Source: Palsa-459 sp963841965 (lineage in GTDB: Bacteria > Actinomycetota > Acidimicrobiia > Acidimicrobiales > RAAP-2). Taken from it: a stretch of DNA of 64,000 nt. The notes below the pieces were generated by a model. That model was not told the DNA's origin. It saw only the letters and a program-made list of their open reading frames with translations, and did no database searches. A program made the translations under genes and the position numbers. Of the stretch, positions 48,210 to 56,988 are shown one piece after another (position 1 is the stretch's first letter; every line of letters begins with the position of its first letter). The stretch is from contig CAWJES010000015.1 in NCBI GenBank assembly GCA_963841965.1, positions 13,131-77,130 on the forward strand. The letters are read 5' to 3'.

Positions 48210-49418
48210 GTGAGGAGCGTGGCTCGTCCAGTCAGACGGAGAACCGCCCCACGGCAGTTGCCACTGGGCATGCCGCCGAGGGGGTGGCTGCTCGCCGGAT
48301 GGGCGCTGCTCCCGCTGCGCGCGTTCCTCGGGGTGACGTTCGTCTATGCGAGCTTCCAGAAGCTCGCGAACCCCAACTTCTTCAGCCAGAGCGCCCCCGG
48401 GAGCCTCCACCAGCAGATGATCGGGTACATCAGGACCAGCCCGATCCACGAGCTCATCGGCCACCTCCTGCGCTTCTCGACGCCGCTTGGGATCCTCATG
48501 TCGCTCGGGGAGCTCGCGGTGGGCGTCGGGATCCTGATCGGCCTCTGGACCAGGGTCGCTGCGATCGGCGGGATGCTCATCTCCTTCAGCCTCTTCCTCT
48601 CGGTCAGCTTCCACGCCTCCCCGTGGTTCACCGGTGCGGACATCGTCTACTTCTTCGCGTTCACGCCGATCCTCGTGGCGGGGGCGGGCGGCGTCATGTC
48701 CGTCGACGCGATGATCGAGCGGCGCGCGAGCCGTGAGGCGGGTGTCGAGGATCCGCTCATCGTCGCGATCCCGTTCACGGAGGCGCAGGCGACCTGCGGC
48801 TTCTACTCGAGTGGTCGCTGCTCGGCGATTCCGAACCGCCGGTGCGCACCGTCAGGATGCCCCTACCTCGAGGGCGTCCGCATGTCGCTGGCAGCGGGAA
48901 GGACTCCCGACGGCGTCGACCGCCGGACTGTCGTCCTCGGAAGCGTGGCGGCGGTCGCTGCCGGCGGGGCCGCGCTCCTCGGCGCGGGGGTTGTCGCCAG
49001 CGCCGGCCGGCTCGCGGGCGGATCGAAGGGCCAGTCGTCGACACCGCTTACGCTGGCACCGCCGACGACGGCACCCGAGGGCACACCCACCACGCCGACC
49101 ACGACGAGCCCGCTGGGCTCGCCTATCGGCGCCGCAAGCCAGCTACCGGTGGGCCAGTCGGCGTATGTGACGCTCCCGTCCAACGGGGACCCGGGCCTCG
49201 TCATCCATCCGGCTGCAGGGCAGTTCGTCGCCTACGACGCCGTGTGCCCGCATGCGGGCTGCACTGTGGGCTACTCCGCCGCGAACGCCATCATCGTCTG
49301 CCCCTGCCACGGTTCCGAGTTCCAGGTGTCGAACGGGGACGTCATCCAGGGCCCTGCCGCGACGGGTCTGACCGCCTACACCGTCACCGAGTCGAACGGA
49401 CAGCTCTACCTGAAGTAG
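48210..49418 (+). CDS. DoxX-like membrane domain fused to a Rieske 2Fe-2S domain
   Basis: A 402-residue fusion. Residues 28-170 are a four-helix DoxX/DoxD-like domain. Residues 190-220 form a small cysteine cluster (Cys196, 204, 212, 217). A twin-Arg segment DRRTVVLGS (237-245) leads into another hydrophobic helix, followed by a Thr/Pro linker. Residues 310-402 are a Rieske domain with CPHAGC (346-351) and CPCHGS (364-369). DoxX-type proteins are linked to quinone or thiosulfate oxidation, and Rieske domains carry one electron, so a membrane quinol or sulfur redox protein is likely. Start may be GTG 48210 or GTG 48219. Confidence 0.78.
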   Translation: MRSVARPVRRRTAPRQLPLGMPPRGWLLAGWALLPLRAFLGVTFVYASFQKLANPNFFSQSAPGSLHQQMIGYIRTSPIHELIGHLLRFSTPLGILMSLGELAVGVGILIGLWTRVAAIGGMLISFSLFLSVSFHASPWFTGADIVYFFAFTPILVAGAGGVMSVDAMIERRASREAGVEDPLIVAIPFTEAQATCGFYSSGRCSAIPNRRCAPSGCPYLEGVRMSLAAGRTPDGVDRRTVVLGSVAAVAAGGAALLGAGVVASAGRLAGGSKGQSSTPLTLAPPTTAPEGTPTTPTTTSPLGSPIGAASQLPVGQSAYVTLPSNGDPGLVIHPAAGQFVAYDAVCPHAGCTVGYSAANAIIVCPCHGSEFQVSNGDVIQGPAATGLTAYTVTESNGQLYLK

Positions 49419-49442
49419 CCGGCGGACCAGGCTGCCGATCCG

Positions 49443-50468
49443 TCACACGGAGAGCTCGACGGCTCGCTCGTTGATCGTCTCGAGGAACGCCTGGCCCCAG
49501 GGGACGCGCGAGAGCACGTCCGCCTGGCCTGACGGTCTCGCAAGCATCCACGAGTGCCCGCCGGGCACCCAGTGCACGTCCACATCGGCGACCTCGGCGA
49601 ACTCGGCACCGGTCGACGGCGGGATGAGGCGGTCGAAGCAGCCCCACTCCGCGAGGATGGGCACGCCCTCCTTGCGCACGAGTCGGACGTCCTCGGAGAG
49701 GTCGAGGCTCATGAGCATCGACGCGACCGGCGCGCTCCTCGCGATCGTCCGGACGTTGTGGCGCAGGTCCGGGATCATCGCACGGATCGTTGCGAGGGCG
49801 TGGCCGGCGAGCAGGTCGGGGAGGTCGAGCGCGACCGCTGCCATCATGTCTGCGACCGGAGCGATGTCCGGGAGCGTGCCGGCGAGCAGTCTCGCCACGA
49901 TCCCGCCGCGCTGCTGCCATCGCGGGGTCGCGACGCCGTCGCGGTAGATGATCCCGATCACGGATTCCGGGTGACGAGCGGTGAAGCGCATCGCGACCGC
50001 GCCGCCCATCGAGTGGCCCAGCAGCAGGACCGGCCCGACGTCGAGGTCGTCGAGGACCGTGGTGATCTGATCGGCGAGATGGTCCATCGAGATGTCGGAC
50101 CAGCGGAACGGGTCGGACCCCCCGAAGCCCGGGAGGGACGGATTCACGATCCGCCAACCGAACCGCTCGGCTAGGAGCTTGCTCTCCCGTGCGTACATCG
50201 AACCGCCGGCGAAGTAGCCGTGGAGGTTCACAGCCCAGATCGGCGGCGACCCCGGACCGCCGGGCCCGTGCGCGTCGACGTTGTCGGTGACCCGATAGCG
50301 CAGGGACCTTCCGTCTGCGAGGACCAAGTTGACGACGTTCCAGTCGACATCGCGGCCGACGGCCGAGCCGTGCCGACGGCGGGTTCGCAGCAGCGTGCAC
50401 GCGCTGTCGAGGGGCGTCTGCAGCGAACGGAGCGCGACGTCGCCGGCCTCGAGTAGCGGTGCAACCAC
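49443..50468 (-). CDS. Alpha/beta hydrolase
   Basis: About 341 residues with an alpha/beta-hydrolase core. VLLLGHSMGGAVAM has the nucleophile elbow Ser (about 153 from this start), FDRLIPP the likely catalytic Asp and GGHSWML the His; VNLHGYFAGG forms the oxyanion loop. Substrate unknown. GTG 50468 is preferred because AAGGAGG ends three bases before it and a TACGTT hexamer (50502-50497) places the transcript start near 50490. GTG 50492 would add eight residues. Confidence 0.78.
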   Translation of the reverse strand: MVAPLLEAGDVALRSLQTPLDSACTLLRTRRRHGSAVGRDVDWNVVNLVLADGRSLRYRVTDNVDAHGPGGPGSPPIWAVNLHGYFAGGSMYARESKLLAERFGWRIVNPSLPGFGGSDPFRWSDISMDHLADQITTVLDDLDVGPVLLLGHSMGGAVAMRFTARHPESVIGIIYRDGVATPRWQQRGGIVARLLAGTLPDIAPVADMMAAVALDLPDLLAGHALATIRAMIPDLRHNVRTIARSAPVASMLMSLDLSEDVRLVRKEGVPILAEWGCFDRLIPPSTGAEFAEVADVDVHWVPGGHSWMLARPSGQADVLSRVPWGQAFLETINERAVELSV

Positions 50469-50496
50469 GATCCTCCTTGGGCCGAAGGCCACGCCA

Positions 50497-50502
50497 AACG
50501 TA
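50497..50502 (-). promoter_or_regulatory. Possible -10 element of the alpha/beta hydrolase gene
   Basis: TACGTT on the minus strand predicts transcription from about 50490, which yields a short leader with AAGGAGG and favours GTG 50468 over GTG 50492. Confidence 0.35.
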
Positions 50503-50533
50503 GTGGCAGGCTCAGGCGAGTTGGTGTCTCAGG

Positions 50534-50539
50534 TAGGTT
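50534..50539 (+). promoter_or_regulatory. Predicted -10 element of the GH31 gene
   Basis: TAGGTT ends six bases before ATG 50546. The identical hexamer and spacing precede the gene at 53189. Confidence 0.45.
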
Positions 50540-50545
50540 CCCCGC

Positions 50546-53074
50546 ATGCCCGCTGGCGCGTTTCGTCGTGCCCTCTTGAAGGGCGAGCTCGCTCTCCGCG
50601 AGATCGTCGCGCTGTCGCCGAGGACCATGAGGGCGATCACCGCGAACTCGGTGAGGATGTCGATCCAGGACCGAGACAGCCGGCGCGCGCGCCGAGCTGC
50701 CAACGATCAGCGTCCCGTCACCGTCGGCTCGTTCACCGGCGCCCAGAGGGACCACGGAGGCGAGGGACTGGCAGCCACGTTCGATCGTGCGACCCTGCAT
50801 ATCCGGGCGATCTCCGACGATCTGGTGCGGCTCGCATGGGGACCGGGACCCGCGCCCATCGACGTCGCGACACGAGACGCCGAGATCGCTCCTCCCTCGT
50901 CGGTGGACGTGCGTGTCGTCGAGGGCTCGGCGACGCTCACGACGCCGCACCTCAGCGTGGAGGTCTCCGACCACGGCGTGGTCGTGACGGATGCACGCGG
51001 GAACGTCCGCTACGAGGAGCTGACACCTCTCTTCGAGGACGCGAGGCGGGTACTCCGGCGAGTCCTGCGCGAGGGAGAGCGCCTCGCGGGTCTCGGCGAG
51101 CAGGCGCAGGGGCTGGACCTGACGGGTGGGACCTACCGGCTGTGGAACCGCGACCCCGGCGGGGCGTGGGGACCCGGCCAGAACCCCCTGTACTGCTCGA
51201 TTCCGGTGACGATCGGGCTCCACGAGCATGGGCCGGTGTGGGCGTTCCACGAGAACACCTATGACGCGACCGTCGAGGTCGGGCAGGTCGCGCATGCCCC
51301 CCACGGCGTCACCGCCACCTTCGACGGCGGGCAGCTCGTCACCTATGTCGCGGTGGGCGAGCTCGACGGGCTGCTGACGACGGCCGCGCGGCTGACGGGT
51401 TTCCCGCCGATGCCGCCCCGATGGGCGCTCGGCTACCACCACTGCCGCTGGGGATGGCGGACAGATCGCATCGTTGCCGGTGTCCTCGCCGGATTCGTCT
51501 CGCGTGGGATACCCCTGTCGGCCCTGCACCTCGACATCGACCACATGGATGACTTCCGCGTGTTCACATTCGACGAGGTGCGCTTCGGTGGCGTCGGCGA
51601 TCTCGCGCGTCGCGCGCTCGAGCACGGATCGAGGCTCGTTGCGATCGTCGATCCCGCGGTGCGCAGGGACGATGGGTTCCCCCTCTACGCCGAGGGCGTC
51701 TCGGAAGGGCACTTCGTGACCGAGCGCGACGGTCAGGTCCACCACGGCACCGTGTGGCCCGGTTGGGCCGCGTTCCCAGACTTCACGAGGGCCGCGACAC
51801 GGGCGTGGTGGGCGACGAAGTATGAGGCGCTGACGAGCAAGGGCGTGGCCGGCGTGTGGCATGACATGAACGAGCCCACGTCGATCACGCTGTGGGGTGA
51901 CAGGACCCTTCCACGCTCCACGTCATTCGACCTGGAGGGCCGGGGAGGGGATCACGGCGAGGCGCACAACATCTACGGCCTGCTGATGGACAAGGCGGGG
52001 TACGAGGCATTGTCGGGGCCCGGTGCCACGGCACGACCCTTCGTCCTGTCGCGCTCCGGCTGGGCGGGCATGCAGCGCTACGCATGGCACTGGACCGCCG
52101 ACGTCGAGAGCTCGCAGGAGGGGCTGTCGCAGCAGGTCCCAACGTTCCTCGGTCTCGGCATGTCCTCGGTCGCCTTCACCGGATCGGACATCGGCGGTTT
52201 CAGCGGCATCCCGTCGCCCGGCCTCTTCGTGCGGTGGCTGGAGCTCGGCGTCGTGTCCCCGCTCTGCAGGACGCACTGCGTCCTCGGGGCGCCTGATCGC
52301 GAGCCCTGGCGCTTCGACGCGCTCCACGAGCGGGCCATCACGGGGCTGATAAGGATGCGCTACCGCCTCCTGCCGCATCTCTACCGACTCGCCGAGGAGG
52401 CTCACCGGCTCGGCCATCCGATCCTGCGCGTGGTGGACTGGCCCCGCGAGGGCGCGATCTCGGGCGCAACCGCGGACGCCGGCGCGTTCCTGCTCGGCGA
52501 CGAGCTCCTCGTCGTGCCGGTGTCGGACCCAGACACGACCCAGGTGACTGCAACGATCCCGGCCGGACGCTGGCGCCGCCAGCGGCTCTGCCCGATACCG
52601 GGCGGTGTCGAACAACCCCCGGAGACCGACGAGGAGGGGGGTCGAGTCGCGGTCCTCGACGCCCCCCTCGGCCAGCCGGTCATCCTCCAGCGCGCCGGGA
52701 GCATCGTGGTGCTCGACGATGCGTGGTCGGATGCTTCGACCATCCTTCGCGAGGACCATGCCCCTGCGTTGTGGACCCTGCACGTCGTCCTGGACGCGAG
52801 CGGCTCCGCGAGCGGACGGGGGTTCGACGACCTGGGTGACGGCGACGGAGCGACCCGCCACGACACGTACCGGGCCGATACGCATGATGCCACCGTCACC
52901 GTACGGTGGGACGCCACCGGCAGTCACCCCAAGCCCGTGGACGCCGCTGTGGTGGTCCACGGGAGGCGCTTCGGCTCGGCGAACGCGGACGGCAGCACCG
53001 TTCCGTGCGAGGTCTCCGCGCTGGGGACGCGTGTTCTGGTTCAAGGCGGGTTCGACCAGCTCGAGCTGCGCTAG
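50546..53074 (+). CDS. Alpha-glucosidase, glycoside hydrolase family 31
   Basis: An 842-residue GH31 enzyme acting on alpha-linked glucose (or xylose) from the non-reducing end. The N-terminal beta-sandwich includes LAGLGEQAQGLDLTGGTYRLWNRD. In the barrel GVWHDMNEP holds the nucleophile (about Asp440) and HWTADVESS the acid/base (about Asp519); ALHLDIDHMDDFRVFT is the substrate pocket strand. No signal peptide, so it is likely cytoplasmic. The first 57 residues, up to the conserved domain, have no recognised homology. ATG 50546 is backed by the TAGGTT hexamer, but ATG 50627 (with GAGG upstream) is an alternative. Confidence 0.88.
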   Translation: MPAGAFRRALLKGELALREIVALSPRTMRAITANSVRMSIQDRDSRRARRAANDQRPVTVGSFTGAQRDHGGEGLAATFDRATLHIRAISDDLVRLAWGPGPAPIDVATRDAEIAPPSSVDVRVVEGSATLTTPHLSVEVSDHGVVVTDARGNVRYEELTPLFEDARRVLRRVLREGERLAGLGEQAQGLDLTGGTYRLWNRDPGGAWGPGQNPLYCSIPVTIGLHEHGPVWAFHENTYDATVEVGQVAHAPHGVTATFDGGQLVTYVAVGELDGLLTTAARLTGFPPMPPRWALGYHHCRWGWRTDRIVAGVLAGFVSRGIPLSALHLDIDHMDDFRVFTFDEVRFGGVGDLARRALEHGSRLVAIVDPAVRRDDGFPLYAEGVSEGHFVTERDGQVHHGTVWPGWAAFPDFTRAATRAWWATKYEALTSKGVAGVWHDMNEPTSITLWGDRTLPRSTSFDLEGRGGDHGEAHNIYGLLMDKAGYEALSGPGATARPFVLSRSGWAGMQRYAWHWTADVESSQEGLSQQVPTFLGLGMSSVAFTGSDIGGFSGIPSPGLFVRWLELGVVSPLCRTHCVLGAPDREPWRFDALHERAITGLIRMRYRLLPHLYRLAEEAHRLGHPILRVVDWPREGAISGATADAGAFLLGDELLVVPVSDPDTTQVTATIPAGRWRRQRLCPIPGGVEQPPETDEEGGRVAVLDAPLGQPVILQRAGSIVVLDDAWSDASTILREDHAPALWTLHVVLDASGSASGRGFDDLGDGDGATRHDTYRADTHDATVTVRWDATGSHPKPVDAAVVVHGRRFGSANADGSTVPCEVSALGTRVLVQGGFDQLELR

Positions 53075-53176
53075 AGGCGACTGGGCTCGGGCGGCGGGCT
53101 TGGCATCGCGATCGGCTGGCTTGGCGGGTTCCGCGGGCGACCCCGGCGTGCCGGTGCACGGTCGTCGCAGTGCCCC

Positions 53177-53182
53177 TAGGTT
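53177..53182 (+). promoter_or_regulatory. Predicted -10 element of the gene at 53189
   Basis: TAGGTT ends six bases before ATG 53189 and no ribosome site is present, predicting a leaderless mRNA. Confidence 0.45.
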
Positions 53183-53188
53183 GGCGCA

Positions 53189-53971
53189 ATGGACGCAGCC
53201 ACCGTCATCGAGGCGACCGCGGTTCCGGTCTACGAACTGGGGGAGGCCTACTACTTCGAGCCGTCGACGGTGGCGGCTGCCGAGGCGCTGGGCCTCGACG
53301 TCTTCATGTTCTACACACTCGGTCGGGGAGGTGTGCTTGGCAATGTCGACGCCGACTCCGCCGCCGAGGCCTTCATCTGGCACAAGCCGGAGCTCGTCAG
53401 GTTCGTCTGGAACGAGGGCAGCGCGATCGCTGAACCAACCCGGGTGGCCACGGCATTCCTCGACGCCGCCCGTGCATACGCTCGCAGGACCTTCAAGGAG
53501 ACGGACGTCCTGCGCAAGTTCGCCGACGCCGCCGCGAGCGTCGTGGACGCTGCACCCCGCGGCCGGTGGCCCTTCGTCGATGGCTACCGGGCATTCGACG
53601 TGTCCGAGGACGCGCGGGCGCGCGCATACCAACAGCTCCTCGTGCTCCGCGAGATGCGCGGAGCCGCGAGCGGCGAGGCGGTCGCAGAGGTCGGTCTCAC
53701 GCCGGCCGAGGCGCACTATCTCAACAGCCCCGAGATGTTCGGCCTCTACGGCTATGTGGAGGACGATGCGCCCGACGTGAGCGACGAGCTCTTCGAGCGG
53801 CGCGCGATCGCGGAGGAGCGCACCTCGGAGATCCTGCTCGCGTCGTACGAGGTGCTCGACGATGACGGTCTCTCCGCCCTCTACGAGGGCGTTGCAGAGA
53901 TGGCGAAGTCGGCCCGGATCGACATGGACGACGAGCTCCTGACGGGGTCGGAATCCGGGTCTCGGTCCTAG
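53189..53971 (+). CDS. Conserved hypothetical protein, SCO6745-like
   Basis: A 260-residue, mainly helical soluble protein. The opening (EATAVPVYELGEAYYFEPSTVAAAEALGLDVFMFYTLGRGGVLG) resembles the start of the actinobacterial SCO6745 family, in which the aromatic Y-F-x-P segment is followed by a gly-rich turn. The rest has several Ala-rich helices and an acidic C terminus. Function is unknown, and the family call is from memory of the pattern only. The next gene starts 16 bases downstream. Confidence 0.55.
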   Translation: MDAATVIEATAVPVYELGEAYYFEPSTVAAAEALGLDVFMFYTLGRGGVLGNVDADSAAEAFIWHKPELVRFVWNEGSAIAEPTRVATAFLDAARAYARRTFKETDVLRKFADAAASVVDAAPRGRWPFVDGYRAFDVSEDARARAYQQLLVLREMRGAASGEAVAEVGLTPAEAHYLNSPEMFGLYGYVEDDAPDVSDELFERRAIAEERTSEILLASYEVLDDDGLSALYEGVAEMAKSARIDMDDELLTGSESGSRS

Positions 53972-53987
53972 GATCCGCTCGGAGGTC

Positions 53988-54533
53988 ATGATGGCCGCAC
54001 CGAGTCCACACATGAGGCGACGGGTGCTCGAGGCGCTCGTCGGCGGGTGCGTCGTGCTCGCCGCGTGGATCGTCGTGCTCGCCCTGCAGCTGCCGAAGGT
54101 CTACGACGCCGAGCACTGGGATCTTGCGTGGGTGGGCTTCGACGTGGGTCTCCTCATCGGCCTCGCCGCGACAGCGTGGGCGGCATGGCGAAGGCGGGCG
54201 ATCATCGTCCTGTTCGCGACTTCGACCGCGACGCTCCTGGTTGCGGACGCCTGGTTCGACGTGACGACCGCTCGGTCACGCGATGTCACCCTGAGCGCGG
54301 TGCAGGCGGCGTTCGTCGAGATCCCCGCGGCCATCTTCCTGATGTACATCGTGGTCCGGGTCCTCAGCTTCACGAGGGGCTCCGTGTGGAGCGACCGCAT
54401 CGGGGATCGGCCGCGATCCCTGTGGGAGGTGGAGTTCCAGCACCCTTCAGACCGACGCTACGACACAACGCCCCCGGTCGATTCGATGCAGCGGGAGTCT
54501 CCCGCGGATCCATCGGACGGTCCCAGGTTCTGA
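53988..54533 (+). CDS. Small four-helix membrane protein of unknown function
   Basis: A 181-residue protein with four hydrophobic helices (starting VLEALVGGCVVLAAWIVVLAL) and a charged 55-residue tail rich in Asp, Pro and Arg. I recognise no motif beyond the helix pattern. Two ATG codons in tandem follow GGAGG; the second (53991) has the better spacing. Probably co-transcribed with the upstream SCO6745-like gene. Confidence 0.6.
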   Translation: MMAAPSPHMRRRVLEALVGGCVVLAAWIVVLALQLPKVYDAEHWDLAWVGFDVGLLIGLAATAWAAWRRRAIIVLFATSTATLLVADAWFDVTTARSRDVTLSAVQAAFVEIPAAIFLMYIVVRVLSFTRGSVWSDRIGDRPRSLWEVEFQHPSDRRYDTTPPVDSMQRESPADPSDGPRF

Positions 54534-54548
54534 CATCCCGACAGTTGG

Positions 54549-54554
54549 TACGGT
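54549..54554 (+). promoter_or_regulatory. Predicted -10 element of the epoxide-hydrolase-like gene
   Basis: TACGGT ends six bases before ATG 54561, with no ribosome site in between. Confidence 0.45.
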
Positions 54555-54560
54555 CGCGAG

Positions 54561-55385
54561 ATGACCACCGAACGGATCGCCTCAGGTGACGTCACGCTGA
54601 CAGTCGACGTCGAGGGAGAAGGGACGCCGATCGTCCTGCTCCACGGATGGCCGGACACCGCAGCCCTGTGGCGTGACGTGACCCCGCACCTCGTGGAGGC
54701 CGGGTTCCGGGTGATCGCCCCCGACCTTCGGGGCTGCGGCCGGTCTGACAAGCCCGAGGCGGTCGATGCCTACCGCATGCACCTGCTCGTGGCCGACGTC
54801 GCGGCACTCATCGACGGCATCGCCGGGGGACACGCCCACGTCGTCGGCCACGACCTCGGCGCCAATCTGGCATGGGTGGCCGCGGCCTACCTCCCGAACC
54901 AGGTCGATCGGCTCGTCGCATTGTCGGTGGGACATCCGACCTCGTTCTTCAGCGACAACATCGCCCAGCAGGTCCGGAGCCTCTACATCCTGCTCTTCGA
55001 GCACCCCGGCATCGCCGAGGAGTGGCTGCTTCGAGACGACGCCCGGGCGTTGCGGCATTGGACGGGGCATCCCGACATCGAGGCGGTGCTCGCTGACATC
55101 GAGCAGAACCACTCCCTCACGACGCACCTCAATTGGTACCGGGCGAGCATCACCGCGAGGAACTGGGTGTCGCCACCGCCGGTGCTCCCCGTGATCGCAC
55201 CGCCCACGCTCGGGATCTGGAGCACGAACGACCTGGCGCTGACCGAGCAGCAGATGCTCGCATCTGCCGCGTTCTGTGCGAACGGCTTCGAGTACCAGCA
55301 ACTGGCTGGCGCGGGCCACTGGATTCCACTCGAGGCACCCGGGGCCCTGGCGGGACACCTCGTGAGGTTCCTCGCGGACGGGTGA
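54561..55385 (+). CDS. Alpha/beta hydrolase, epoxide hydrolase / haloalkane dehalogenase-like
   Basis: A 274-residue alpha/beta hydrolase whose nucleophile is aspartate (Asp98 in VVGHDLGANLAW) instead of serine, as in epoxide hydrolases and dehalogenases. HGWPDTAALWRDV is the oxyanion loop, RGCGRSDKP a conserved family strand, WSTNDLALTEQQ the acid region and AGAGHWIPLE the catalytic His. Substrate unknown. It is followed by a convergent exporter gene at 10 bases. Confidence 0.82.
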   Translation: MTTERIASGDVTLTVDVEGEGTPIVLLHGWPDTAALWRDVTPHLVEAGFRVIAPDLRGCGRSDKPEAVDAYRMHLLVADVAALIDGIAGGHAHVVGHDLGANLAWVAAAYLPNQVDRLVALSVGHPTSFFSDNIAQQVRSLYILLFEHPGIAEEWLLRDDARALRHWTGHPDIEAVLADIEQNHSLTTHLNWYRASITARNWVSPPPVLPVIAPPTLGIWSTNDLALTEQQMLASAAFCANGFEYQQLAGAGHWIPLEAPGALAGHLVRFLADG

Positions 55386-55395
55386 CCGAGGGGCC

Positions 55396-56871
55396 TCAGT
55401 CAGCCAGAGCCACCCTCGGCGCCTGCTGGCGCACAGGGTGCACCCCGCGCAGGAGCTGGGCGGCGAAGAGCGAGAGCAGCGAGAGCCCGGCGGAGAAGTA
55501 GAACGCCCGGACGTAGCCCGCCGTGATGGCCTGCAGGACGGCGGGGGAGTGGTACGCGGGGGAGGTGACCGACGGGAGCGTACCCCCGAGCAGGTCGACC
55601 GCACGGGTGGTCGCGATCGTGGCCAGGATCGCGAGGCCCAGCGACCCCCCGACCTGGCGCGCGGTGTTGAGGATGCCCGAGGCCAGGCCCGCCTGGGTCG
55701 GCGCCACCGTCGAGGTCGCAGCAGCTGCGAGCGGGCTGAACAGCAGGCCGATCGCCAGCGCGATGAGCGAGGCCGGCAGCATGATGTCGGTCGTGTACGA
55801 GGAGGTCGTGGTCAGCCGCGTGAGCAGGAGGAATCCGACGGTCTGCAGCGCGGTGCCGATCGAGATCACCGGCCAGACTCCGGTTCTCGACATCACCCTG
55901 CTGGAGACCTGGGCGCCGATGATGATCGCAATCGACATCGGCAGGAATGCGAACCCTGTCTTCAGCGCCGAGTACCCGAGCACGTCCTGCATGTACAGCG
56001 TGAGGAAGTACCACATCGCGAAGAAGGCCCCGCCCACGAGGAACATGACGAGGTTGGCGCCCGACGCCGTCTTGGACTTGAAGAACGAGAACGGGACGAG
56101 CGGCTGCGAGGCGATCTTTGTCTCGACGATCGCGAAGGCGCCCAGCAGCAGCGCGGCGATGGCCAGCGTCGAGATTGTGCGGGTCGAGCCCCAGGCATAG
56201 GTGGTCGTGTTCACGATGCCGTACACGGCCACCGTCAGTCCCGCGGTCACGAGCACGGCTCCGAGGACGTCCATGGGCGGCTTGTCGCCGACGCGGCGGT
56301 GCTCGGGAAGCCATGCGATCGCGAGGAAGGCCAAGGCGATCCCGATCGGGACGTTGATGAAGAAGATCCAGCGCCAGGAGAGCTCCCCGACGAGGATCCC
56401 ACCGAGGAGGGCGCCCATCGCCCCGCCGGCCCCGGCCACCGCTCCCCACATGCCGATCGCCTTGGCGAGTTTGGGTCCCTGGAACGTCGTGACGAGGATC
56501 ACCAGCGTGGTCGGGGAGAGCAGTGCGCCGCCGAATCCCTGAAGGGCGCGGGCGACGGTGAGAACCGTGGACGACGGGGCGAGCCCGCCGGTGAGACTCG
56601 CGATCGTGAAGATCGCCAGCCCCGCGAGGAAGACCTTCTTCTGACCGAAGATGTCTGCAGCCCTGCCGCCGAGGAGCAGGAAGCCCGCGAAGGTGAGTAC
56701 GTAGGCGTTGACGACCCACTGGAGCCCCGACGCGGAGTAGCTGAGGTCGCGTCCGATGGTCGGCAGCGCCACGTTGACGATGGAGACGTCGAGGACGACC
56801 ATGAACTGCGCGACGCAGGCGACCGCGAGGATCAGGCCGGTGTGCGTCCGGTGCGCGCCCTCGTGCTCCAC
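55396..56871 (-). CDS. MFS exporter, DHA2 family (EmrB/QacA type)
   Basis: A 491-residue transporter with 14 transmembrane helices. The first helix pair contains QFMVVLDVSIVNVALPTIGRDL, the DHA2 signature with the membrane Asp, followed by LGGRAADIFGQKKVF (motif A) and ARALQGFGGALLSPTTLV (motif B). Such proteins export drugs or toxic organic compounds with protons. No regulator gene adjoins it. GTG 56871 is backed by TATCCT six bases upstream. Confidence 0.88.
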   Translation of the reverse strand: MEHEGAHRTHTGLILAVACVAQFMVVLDVSIVNVALPTIGRDLSYSASGLQWVVNAYVLTFAGFLLLGGRAADIFGQKKVFLAGLAIFTIASLTGGLAPSSTVLTVARALQGFGGALLSPTTLVILVTTFQGPKLAKAIGMWGAVAGAGGAMGALLGGILVGELSWRWIFFINVPIGIALAFLAIAWLPEHRRVGDKPPMDVLGAVLVTAGLTVAVYGIVNTTTYAWGSTRTISTLAIAALLLGAFAIVETKIASQPLVPFSFFKSKTASGANLVMFLVGGAFFAMWYFLTLYMQDVLGYSALKTGFAFLPMSIAIIIGAQVSSRVMSRTGVWPVISIGTALQTVGFLLLTRLTTTSSYTTDIMLPASLIALAIGLLFSPLAAAATSTVAPTQAGLASGILNTARQVGGSLGLAILATIATTRAVDLLGGTLPSVTSPAYHSPAVLQAITAGYVRAFYFSAGLSLLSLFAAQLLRGVHPVRQQAPRVALAD

Positions 56872-56877
56872 CGGCTC

Positions 56878-56883
56878 AGGATA
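56878..56883 (-). promoter_or_regulatory. Predicted -10 element of the DHA2 exporter gene
   Basis: TATCCT on the minus strand ends six bases before GTG 56871; a leaderless transcript is predicted. Confidence 0.45.
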
Positions 56884-56937
56884 ACGGTGGCGTCTTCGCG
56901 TGCGACCGGCTCAGACGATGGGCCAAGGGAAGGAAAA

Positions 56938-56951
56938 GGGACTTAGGTCCC
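56938..56951. promoter_or_regulatory. DosR/DevR-like palindromic operator upstream of pntAA
   Basis: GGGACTTAGGTCCC matches 13 of 14 positions of the core mycobacterial DosR box (GGGACTWWAGTCCC). Its centre lies about 44 bases before the predicted pntAA transcription start, the usual place for an activator that replaces a missing -35. The outer flanks of the consensus (TTS and SAA) are not matched. No DosR gene is in the window. Confidence 0.5.
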
Positions 56952-56975
56952 TCATTCGGGCCGACGCGCAACTGA

Positions 56976-56981
56976 TAGAAC
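56976..56981 (+). promoter_or_regulatory. Predicted -10 element of the pnt operon
   Basis: TAGAAC ends seven bases before ATG 56989. The -35 region (about 56953-56958) does not resemble TTGACA, which suits activator-dependent expression from the palindrome just upstream. Confidence 0.4.
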
Positions 56982-56988
56982 GAGGGTC

